From an uncultured Collinsella sp. (GTDB taxonomy: Bacteria > Actinomycetota > Coriobacteriia > Coriobacteriales > Coriobacteriaceae): DNA of 6,171 bases. Of this stretch, positions 1 through 4,973 are shown piece by piece. Positions within the stretch are counted from its first letter, which is position 1; each line of letters opens with the position of its first letter. Location of the stretch: the NCBI GenBank assembly GCA_902491135.1, contig CABUGR010000070.1, positions 1 through 6,171 on the forward strand, written 5' to 3'. The notes under the pieces were generated by a model. It made no database searches. It saw only the letters and a program-made list of their open reading frames with translations, and was not told where the DNA came from. Position numbers and translations under genes: made by a program.

Positions 1-425
1 GTATGGTCGGTGCTCTGTCTATCGTCCGCTATCGTACGGCGGTCAAGGACCCGCTCGACCTGCTGTATCTGTTTTGGGCCATTACCACGGGCATTACGGC
101 AGGTGCCGGCATGTATGCGCTCGTGGGGCTCACAGCGGTGGTGATCGTGGCGATGATCGCCGGCTTTGCGAGCCACCAGGACAAGGCGCGCGTGTACATG
201 ATGGTCATTCACTACACGGGCCAGACCACCGGCGACGATATCGTGCGTGCATTTGGGCGCACCAAGTTCACCGTCAAGTCCAAGACCATGCGCGGCGACA
301 AGGTCGAGATGGCCGTCGAGGTGTTCTCGGACGGTGTGGATATGCCCTATGCCGACGCCATCCGCGCACTCGACGGCGTTGAGGACCTGACGCTCATCCA
401 GTACAACGGCGAGTACCACGGCTAA
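1..425 (+). CDS. DUF4956 membrane protein, 3' end only
   Basis: This is the C-terminal 140 or so residues of a membrane protein that runs in from upstream of the window. The opening stretch MVGALSIVRYRTAVKDP matches the conserved internal motif of the DUF4956 family, so the ATG at position 3 is almost certainly an internal methionine; from memory, family members are about 200-230 residues long. After the motif come hydrophobic segments (about residues 20-34 and 38-54) that look like one or two membrane helices. A soluble tail of about 85 residues follows, with alternating strands and helices (RAFGRTKFTVKSK, KVEMAVEVF, ADAIRALDGVEDLTLIQ), like a small ferredoxin-like domain. The molecular function of the family is not established. 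In Gram-positives these genes often sit beside VTC-type polyphosphate polymerase and CotH-like genes (family knowledge, not visible here). The gene ends with TAA, followed seven bases later by a tight hairpin. Confidence 0.8.
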   Translation, partial: MVGALSIVRYRTAVKDPLDLLYLFWAITTGITAGAGMYALVGLTAVVIVAMIAGFASHQDKARVYMMVIHYTGQTTGDDIVRAFGRTKFTVKSKTMRGDKVEMAVEVFSDGVDMPYADAIRALDGVEDLTLIQYNGEYHG

Positions 426-431
426 TTTTGT

Positions 432-455
432 TCCGGCGTTTTAACAAACGCCGGA
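432..455. repeat. Perfect 10-bp inverted repeat after the DUF4956 stop
   Basis: Arms TCCGGCGTTT (432-441) and AAACGCCGGA (446-455) pair perfectly around the 4-base loop TAAC. It lies seven bases after the upstream stop codon, a usual place for a transcript-ending or transcript-stabilising hairpin. There is no T-run after it on the plus strand (next bases CCGCTCGACG), so it is not a textbook intrinsic terminator. On the minus strand the stem is followed by ACAAAA, also poor. It may be a U-tract-less terminator or a 3'-end stabiliser. Confidence 0.55.
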
Positions 456-460
456 CCGCT

Positions 461-578
461 CGACGCTGCGCGGACATCTGCCGGGCGATCTGCCGCTCAA
501 ACCGTCGCTCGCGTACATAAAGTACGCTTCGCTCCTCTTTCGCGGCACCTCGCCACGGCAGCTGCCCGCTCGCTGACG
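461..578. repeat. Concentric imperfect palindrome, about 100-118 bp
   Basis: Left arm 470-496 and right arm 542-569 are imperfect reverse complements, matching at about 23 of 28 aligned positions. Inside them, GCGTAC (511-516) and GTACGC (522-527) pair perfectly around ATAAA. The inner and outer centres coincide at about 519, so the whole block folds as one long interrupted hairpin. Weaker pairing continues outward to about 461 and 578. No open reading frame or T-tract goes with it. The form resembles a dispersed palindromic unit (REP- or MITE-like) or a structured leader, and a genome-wide copy count would tell these apart. It fills most of the gene-free gap between the DUF4956 gene and the repressor. 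Confidence 0.5.
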
Positions 579-601
579 TTTGCTCGACCTGGATGGGCGA
601 G

Positions 602-632
602 TTGATTCATTGAGCGCGTTCGCGGGTATTAT
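602..632 (+). promoter_or_regulatory. Probable promoter of the LacI-family repressor
   Basis: A -10-like TATTAT lies at 627-632, with a -35-like TTGATT at 602-607. The spacer of 19 bases is longer than ideal. Transcription would start near 639, inside the operator at 635-648 and just ahead of the Shine-Dalgarno at 654-658. This gives a compact leader of about 25 bases, consistent with autorepression. The call rests on sequence match only. Confidence 0.45.
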
Positions 633-634
633 GG

Positions 635-648
635 TGAAAGCGATTTCA
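635..648. promoter_or_regulatory. LacI-type operator O3 (autoregulatory)
   Basis: TGAAAGCGATTTCA is a near-perfect palindrome (12 of 14 positions symmetric) with the central CG typical of LacI/GalR operators. It matches the two sites upstream of the permease gene at 12 of 14 and 12 of 14 positions. It sits 15 bases before the preferred start of the repressor gene and over the predicted transcription start, which suggests the repressor controls its own expression. Confidence 0.7.
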
Positions 649-653
649 ATGAC

Positions 654-658
654 AGGGG
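654..658 (+). promoter_or_regulatory. Ribosome binding site deciding the repressor start
   Basis: AGGGG lies 5 bases before GTG 664 and 14 bases before ATG 673. The spacing favours GTG 664. No comparable site precedes TTG 580. Confidence 0.5.
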
Positions 659-663
659 TGCTC

Positions 664-1644
664 GTGGTTAAGATGAAAGATGTGGCCGAGCTGGCCGGCG
701 TTTCGAGCGCCGCCGTCTCGCGCTACCTCAACGGTGGATATATCTCGGCGGACAAGGCCGAGCGCATTAAGCAGGCAATCGAGCTGACCGGATACGTGCG
801 ATCCAGCCAGGCTCGCGCGCTGCGCACCGGTTCCACCAAGCTCATCGGCGTCATCGTACCTAAGATCAACTCGGAATCCGTGAGCCGCATTACCGCCGGC
901 ATTGGTCAGGTGCTCGGTCGCCGTGGCTACCAGATGCTGCTTGCCAATACCGACAACGCGGCCGATCGTGAGCTCGAATACCTCGATTTATTCCAAAACC
1001 ACCCGGTTGACGGCATTGTTCTGGTGGCAACTATGATCACCGACGAGCACCGTCGCGCGATTGAGTTGTGCCGTGTGCCCATTGTGTTGATCGGCCAACA
1101 TGTCGAGGGCGCGGCGTGCGTCTATCACGACGATTACGAGGCCGCCTTTGAGCTGGGCCATGCGCTTGCGGGCCGCGTGGACGGCAAGATCGCCTACATT
1201 GGAGTTACCGAAGAGGACCGCGCGGCCGGTTATGACCGCCGTCGCGGTTTTGAGGCCGGCTTGCGCGCCGCGGGTAACCCGCTCGATGCCGCCTTGATTC
1301 GCCTGGGCTCGTTTACGCTCGACTCGGGCTATGGTGCGGCGCGTGAGCTGCTTTCCGTCGCTCCCGATGTTTCGTTTATCGCCTGCGCGACCGATACCAT
1401 GGCGGCGGGCGCGCTACGTGCTATCGATGAGGTTCGCGGCATGGGCGAGGGCATACACCGTGTGAGCGGTTTTGGCGACAACGCGTTTTTACGCGCGCTG
1501 ACGGGCGGCATTCCCACCGTGCACTATGGCTACCTGACCAGTGGCGTCGAGGCGACCAATATGTTGCTCAACACGCTCGATGGCGTGGAGGGGGAGAGCG
1601 GTCTAAAGACGCTCAAGCTCGGCCATCAGCTTATGAATGTCTAG
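664..1644 (+). CDS. scrR: LacI-family transcriptional repressor, probable sucrose regulator
   Basis: This is a DNA-binding sugar-responsive repressor of the LacI/GalR family, 326 residues from GTG 664, a normal family length. The N-terminal helix-turn-helix is VAELAGVSSAAVSRYLNG (about residues 7-24). A hinge-helix segment SSQARAL follows (about 47-53), with the usual Ala-Arg-x-Leu pattern. A periplasmic-binding-protein-like sensor domain starts at about residue 58 (KLIGVIVPKI) and runs to the end, and ATDTMAAGAL is the usual late motif. The open frame reaches back to TTG 580, but that extension would cross the operator and promoter and has no ribosome site. GTG 664 is therefore preferred, with ATG 673 as second choice. 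The gene lies directly upstream of a sucrose-type PTS permease and hydrolase, and the same operator occurs before it and before the permease. This points to a sucrose repressor that also represses itself. The ligand (sucrose-6-phosphate, fructose or similar) is inferred from context. Confidence 0.88.
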   Translation: MVKMKDVAELAGVSSAAVSRYLNGGYISADKAERIKQAIELTGYVRSSQARALRTGSTKLIGVIVPKINSESVSRITAGIGQVLGRRGYQMLLANTDNAADRELEYLDLFQNHPVDGIVLVATMITDEHRRAIELCRVPIVLIGQHVEGAACVYHDDYEAAFELGHALAGRVDGKIAYIGVTEEDRAAGYDRRRGFEAGLRAAGNPLDAALIRLGSFTLDSGYGAARELLSVAPDVSFIACATDTMAAGALRAIDEVRGMGEGIHRVSGFGDNAFLRALTGGIPTVHYGYLTSGVEATNMLLNTLDGVEGESGLKTLKLGHQLMNV

Positions 1645-1732
1645 GTTTTGGGCACGTCTGCCTGCCTCTGAGTCGCCTGGTTTTTCCGTAAAACTACCAT
1701 TCGCCGGCTTTTTCCTACCGTTTACCGCTATA

Positions 1733-1746
1733 TGAAAACGATTGCA
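1733..1746. promoter_or_regulatory. LacI-type operator O1 upstream of the permease
   Basis: TGAAAACGATTGCA shares the pattern TGAAARCGATTNCA with the site before the repressor gene. It lies 82 bases before the permease start. It overlaps a weak -10-like TATATG (1729-1734), for which I see no convincing -35. The site also fits the CcpA cre consensus, so catabolite control by another LacI-family protein is possible. Confidence 0.72.
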
Positions 1747-1758
1747 GACATATGAAAC

Positions 1759-1772
1759 TGAAAACGATTACA
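1759..1772. promoter_or_regulatory. LacI-type operator O2 upstream of the permease
   Basis: TGAAAACGATTACA differs from O1 at one base only. Its centre is 26 bp from that of O1, about 2.5 helical turns. The paired sites suggest tight repression of the permease-hydrolase unit by one or two repressor dimers. Confidence 0.72.
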
Positions 1773-1792
1773 GTGTAAGTGTCAAAGCTGGC

Positions 1793-1823
1793 CGGGTGTA
1801 CATGCGCCCGTTGGAGGAAAGGG
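1793..1823 (+). promoter_or_regulatory. Leader hairpin and ribosome binding site of the permease
   Basis: CGGGTGTA (1793-1800) can pair with TGCGCCCG (1803-1810) as a short stem with two G-U pairs. It is followed directly by GGAGG (1813-1817) and AAAGGG (1818-1823). The purine-rich site precedes ATG 1829 and fixes that start over the earlier in-frame TTG 1742 and ATG 1802. The hairpin is small and may be incidental. Confidence 0.4.
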
Positions 1824-1828
1824 AAGTC

Positions 1829-3229
1829 ATGGACTACCGCAAATTAGCCCAAGAGGTGCTCGACAACATCGGTGGCGCCGACAACGTGGTTTCGGCCGCA
1901 CACTGTGCCACGCGTCTTCGCCTGGTGATTGCCGATAATTCCAAGGTTAATAAGGAGGCCATCGAGAACGTCGACGGCGCCAAGGGCGTCTTTGAGGCCC
2001 AGGGCCAGCTCCAGATTATTTTTGGCACCGGCACCGTTAACAAGGTCTACGAGGAGTTCATCGCGCTCAGCGGCGTCGAGGCTGCCACCAAGGCCGAGGT
2101 CAAGGAGGCCGCGGCGCAGCAGCAGAACATCTTTATGCGTGCCATCAAGGTGCTCGGCGACGTCTTTGTCCCCATCATCCCCGCCATCGTGGCTTCGGGC
2201 CTGCTGCTGGGCATTATGAGCGCCCTCAACTTTATGGCCTCCAACGGCTTTATCGCGCTCGACACCAATAACTTTATCTACAAGATTGCCGACCTGGTCT
2301 CGGGCACGTCCTTTGGCATTCTGCAGATCCTGATCGGCTACTCCGCCGCTAAGGCCTTTGGCGCCAACCCGTATCTGGGCGCTGTCGTCGGCGGTGCGTT
2401 CATCAACTCCTCGCTGCAGAGCGCTTACACGGTTGCCTCCGAGGGCGTTCAGACCATGGTCACCGTCATTCCCGGCGTGTACAGCTTTGAGTGGGTCGGC
2501 TATCAGGGCCATGTGATCCCCATCGTCATCGCCTGCGCCATTCTGGCCTTCCTCGAGAAGCGCCTGCACAAGATCGTTCCCGAGATGTTCGACCTCTTTG
2601 TGACCCCGCTTGTCTCCGTGTTCGTGACCGTGCTCGTGACGCTCGTTGCCGTCGGCCCCATCTTCGTGTGGGCCGAGAACGCCATCCTCGGTCTGATCCA
2701 GGCCCTGCTGACCCTGCCCTTCGGCATCGGTTCCTTTATCGTCGGTCTGTTCTATGCCCCCACGGTCGTTACCGGTATCCACCAGATGTACACCGCCATC
2801 GACCTGGGCCAGCTCGCCCAGTACGGTGTGACCTACTGGCTGCCCATTGCCAGCGCTGCCAACATCGCCCAAGGTGGCGCCGCGCTTGCCGTTGCCTTTA
2901 AGACCCGCGATGCCAAGATTAAGGGCCTGGCGCTTCCTTCGGCTCTGTCCGCTTTCATGGGCATTACCGAGCCTGCCATCTTCGGCGTGAACCTTCGCTT
3001 CTTTAAGCCCTTCATCGCCGGCTGCATCGGCGGCGGTTGCGGCGCCCTGGTCTGCGCGCTCACTTCGCTGGCTGCCTCCGGCACGGGCGTTACGGGTATC
3101 TTCGGTATCCTGCTGTGCCTGGCCCAGCCCGTGCAGTACGCGATCATGTTTGCGGTCGCCGCGCTGGTTTCCTTTGGCGTCTCGTTTGTCCTGTACAAGG
3201 ACGAGCCCAAGGCTTCCGAGCAGGCCTAA
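1829..3229 (+). CDS. scrA: PTS sucrose-type permease, EIIBC
   Basis: This membrane enzyme of the phosphotransferase system imports a sugar, very probably sucrose, and phosphorylates it to sucrose-6-phosphate. It has 466 residues from ATG 1829. The N-terminal EIIB domain (about residues 1-85) carries the phosphorylated cysteine C26 in AAHCATRLR, and GQLQIIFGTG (59-68) is a further EIIB motif. A hydrophilic linker of about 20 residues (AATKAEVKEAAAQQQ) leads into the EIIC domain (about 105-457). EIIC has about ten hydrophobic segments and the signature GITEPAIFG (378-386), with VVTGIHQMYTAID (313-325) ahead of it. The type is that of the glucose-superfamily sucrose/trehalose permeases; the hydrolase downstream favours sucrose. 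No EIIA domain follows: the chain ends at KDEPKASEQA. EIIA must be supplied by another protein. Two operator copies upstream imply control by the adjacent repressor. The hydrolase follows after 106 bases and is probably co-transcribed. Confidence 0.92.
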   Translation: MDYRKLAQEVLDNIGGADNVVSAAHCATRLRLVIADNSKVNKEAIENVDGAKGVFEAQGQLQIIFGTGTVNKVYEEFIALSGVEAATKAEVKEAAAQQQNIFMRAIKVLGDVFVPIIPAIVASGLLLGIMSALNFMASNGFIALDTNNFIYKIADLVSGTSFGILQILIGYSAAKAFGANPYLGAVVGGAFINSSLQSAYTVASEGVQTMVTVIPGVYSFEWVGYQGHVIPIVIACAILAFLEKRLHKIVPEMFDLFVTPLVSVFVTVLVTLVAVGPIFVWAENAILGLIQALLTLPFGIGSFIVGLFYAPTVVTGIHQMYTAIDLGQLAQYGVTYWLPIASAANIAQGGAALAVAFKTRDAKIKGLALPSALSAFMGITEPAIFGVNLRFFKPFIAGCIGGGCGALVCALTSLAASGTGVTGIFGILLCLAQPVQYAIMFAVAALVSFGVSFVLYKDEPKASEQA

Positions 3230-3247
3230 GAGCTTTTGATTGAAGGG

Positions 3248-3277
3248 TGCCCGCGGGTTGTATGCTCGCGGGCGTTT
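3248..3277 (+). terminator. GC-rich hairpin between permease and hydrolase, weak terminator or attenuator
   Basis: GCCCGCG (3249-3255) pairs with CGCGGGC (3267-3273), and two or three further inner pairs are possible (GG with CT). The stem is followed by GTTTCCC, only three T bases. With such a short U-tract it probably terminates only partly. It may reduce hydrolase relative to permease, or protect the permease message end. No promoter is evident between it and ATG 3336. Confidence 0.5.
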
Positions 3278-3335
3278 CCCGTATCCGGTGTCGATCTCTG
3301 GCGCCCTGTTACTTTCTATCCGTTAGGACTTTGAT

Positions 3336-4877
3336 ATGTCTAATGCACTTGGCCGCGACCTTGCAAAGCTGGTTGCCGCTGTTGACGCTGCCGCCTCTGA
3401 GTGCGGCCATGGCGCGTATGGCCAGCGCTTCCATATTATGCCGCCGGCGGGCTGGCTCAACGACCCCAACGGTCTTTGCCAAGCAGGCGGCGTGTTCCAT
3501 GCCTATTTTCAGTATGCGCCGTTTGATGTCGAGGGCGGCGTTAAGGTCTGGGGCCATGCGACGAGTCGCGATCTTATGACGTGGGATTACGTTGGCGCCC
3601 CACTGTTGCCCGACGAGCCGTTCGATTGCCATGGTGTGTATTCGGGCTCCGCGCTTGCCGAAGACGGTCGCATTCGCGTGCTCTATACGGGCAACGTTAA
3701 GCTTTCCGATGCTGACGGTACGTACGATTACGTCAATACCGGCCGTCGCGCCGATACCGTCTATGTGGAGAGCGTTGATGGCCTTGCCGGTCGGGAGTTC
3801 AACCAAAAGCGCGTGGTGCTGGCGTCCGAGGATTATCCCGAGGATTTGACCTGTCACGTGCGCGACCCCAAGGTGTGGCGTGACGCGGACGGGCGTTATC
3901 ACATGGTGCTGGGCGCGCGTCGTCGCGTGGATGGTCCGCATGTCGATAGTCGATTTTGCGCCATGCACGGTGAGGGTGCCGGGCGCGATGTGAGCGAGAT
4001 CCTGGTGTATGGCTCGGCCGACATGCTGAGCTGGGAGCTCGAGAACCGTGTGTCTACGCCCGAGCGATTTGGCTTTATGTGGGAGTGCCCGGGATACCTT
4101 GAGCTCGAGGCGGATGGCGGTGTACCGGCAAGGTTTCTGTCTTTCTCTCCCCAGGGGCTCGAGGGCGGTCGTTGGAACCGCGGCAACGTATACGCTGCTG
4201 GCTACATGCCTGTAACGGGCGACATCACCGGTGGTGACGGTGCCTATGAACTGGGCGAATTCCGCCTGTGGGACGCTGGTTTTGACTTCTATGCTCCGCA
4301 GGAGTTCACGGCCGAGGACGGTCGCCATATTCTAATCGGCTGGATGGGCATGCCCGATGAGCCGACCTATGGCAACGCGCCTACCGTGGCGTGCGGCTGG
4401 CAGCACTGCATGACGGTGCCGCGTGAGCTTACAGCCGGTGCCGGCGGCGTAGTGCTGCAGCAGCCGGCGCGCGAGATCGAGCGCCATTATGCCTCGGTTC
4501 GTGTGGGGGCGGGCTCGTTGGAGGTTGACGGCGATACCTGCTTTGACGTTGTTATTGACGGTGTCGACGACGCGTTTACCGCGACTGTTGATGGCGAGCT
4601 GAAGCTGGCGTTTGTGCCCGCCAATGGCGAGCTGCCCGCGCGCTTTGAGATGCGATTTACCGATGAGGGTCGCGCTTCTGCCGGCTGCGGTCGTACCGTG
4701 CGCTGGGAGGCCGTCGACGAGGTTCGTAACGTGCGCATTGTTGGCGATGCCTCTTCGGTCGAGGTGTTTGTGAACGATGGCGCGCTCGTGTTCTCGACGC
4801 GCATCTATCCCGAGGCCTATGGCGTGACCGTTGACGCTCCGGGTGCGTGCGTGACCTATCACACGCTCATCATCTAG
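3336..4877 (+). CDS. scrB: GH32 sucrose-6-phosphate hydrolase (invertase family)
   Basis: This cytoplasmic glycoside hydrolase of family 32 has 513 residues and would split sucrose-6-phosphate into glucose-6-phosphate and fructose. The start ATG 3336 has TAGGA (3324-3328) seven bases upstream. The five-bladed propeller domain shows the GH32 landmarks in order: WLNDPNG (40-46, nucleophile D43), YSGSA (102-106), CHVRDPKVW (173-181, transition-state D177), WECPGYLE (249-256, acid/base E250) and FYAPQEF (318-324). The C-terminal beta-sandwich (about 365-513) ends with VEVFVNDG (475-482), a usual feature. There is no signal peptide, as expected for a phosphosugar enzyme. Relative to what I recall of related enzymes there are about 20 extra residues (roughly 197-219, RRVDGPHVDSRF...EGAGRDVSE) between MVLGAR and ILVYGS. 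The gene follows the permease, and the two form one uptake-and-cleavage unit. A plain beta-fructosidase role is possible but less likely in this context. Confidence 0.93.
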   Translation: MSNALGRDLAKLVAAVDAAASECGHGAYGQRFHIMPPAGWLNDPNGLCQAGGVFHAYFQYAPFDVEGGVKVWGHATSRDLMTWDYVGAPLLPDEPFDCHGVYSGSALAEDGRIRVLYTGNVKLSDADGTYDYVNTGRRADTVYVESVDGLAGREFNQKRVVLASEDYPEDLTCHVRDPKVWRDADGRYHMVLGARRRVDGPHVDSRFCAMHGEGAGRDVSEILVYGSADMLSWELENRVSTPERFGFMWECPGYLELEADGGVPARFLSFSPQGLEGGRWNRGNVYAAGYMPVTGDITGGDGAYELGEFRLWDAGFDFYAPQEFTAEDGRHILIGWMGMPDEPTYGNAPTVACGWQHCMTVPRELTAGAGGVVLQQPAREIERHYASVRVGAGSLEVDGDTCFDVVIDGVDDAFTATVDGELKLAFVPANGELPARFEMRFTDEGRASAGCGRTVRWEAVDEVRNVRIVGDASSVEVFVNDGALVFSTRIYPEAYGVTVDAPGACVTYHTLII

Positions 4878-4899
4878 GTGATTCGTCGCATATCGGCGC

Positions 4900-4905
4900 T
4901 ATACT
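4900..4905 (+). promoter_or_regulatory. -10-like box before the terminator hairpin
   Basis: TATACT is close to the TATAAT consensus and lies just past the hydrolase stop. No good -35 is seen at the expected distance (GTGATT, 4878-4883, is weak). If active, transcription would begin near 4912, and the hairpin at 4916-4946 would form at the very 5' end of the next gene's message. Confidence 0.35.
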
Positions 4906-4915
4906 GCAGCCGTTG

Positions 4916-4955
4916 CCCACGATGCGGGGAACACCCGCATCGTGGGTTTTTGTTT
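4916..4955 (+). terminator. Strong intrinsic terminator after the hydrolase
   Basis: A perfect 13-bp stem pairs CCCACGATGCGGG (4916-4928) with CCCGCATCGTGGG (4934-4946) across the loop GAACA. It is followed by TTTTTGTTT (4947-4955). This is a textbook Rho-independent terminator, 38 bases after the hydrolase stop, and it most likely ends the sucrose operon. It lies only 18 bases before the preferred start of the next gene, so it could also act as a leader attenuator if the -10-like box just upstream is a real promoter. Confidence 0.9.
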
Positions 4956-4958
4956 ATG

Positions 4959-4964
4959 AAGGGA
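4959..4964 (+). promoter_or_regulatory. Ribosome binding site deciding the PLP-like gene start
   Basis: AAGGGA lies 9 bases before GTG 4974. It comes right after the terminator T-run and argues for GTG 4974 over ATG 4956 and GTG 4878. Confidence 0.5.
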
Positions 4965-4973
4965 CGGTGCCGT

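Noticed and set aside
426..600. Riboswitch or tRNA in the gap before the repressor
   Set aside because: The palindrome is a single long hairpin. I see no cloverleaf, no conserved riboswitch core and no T-box motif.
580..663. N-terminal extension of the LacI-family protein from TTG 580
   Set aside because: It has no ribosome site, runs through the operator and -10-like box, and the added residues precede the usual family start just before MKDVAELAGVS.
1645..1732. Terminator of the repressor gene
   Set aside because: GTTTT (1680-1684) and AAAAC (1690-1694) form only a 5-bp AU-rich stem and no other stem with a T-tract is seen. This is too weak to call.
1742..1828. N-terminal extension of the permease from TTG 1742
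   Set aside because: TTG 1742 lies inside operator O1 and the segment contains operator O2. The EIIB domain begins at MDYRKLAQEV after a good ribosome site.
1844..2872. Long minus-strand open frame opposite the permease
   Set aside because: It is a shadow of the plus-strand gene, caused by GC-rich third positions. Its translation is low-complexity (rich in D, G, H, N) with no recognisable domain.
3309..4328. Long minus-strand open frame opposite the GH32 gene
   Set aside because: The plus strand carries every GH32 catalytic motif in order. The minus frame has no family features and no ribosome site.
4878..4973. Start of the PLP-like gene at GTG 4878, directly after the hydrolase stop
   Set aside because: The frame is open but would encode the perfect terminator hairpin as protein. 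The resulting 32 residues do not resemble the family N-terminus, and a ribosome site precedes GTG 4974.
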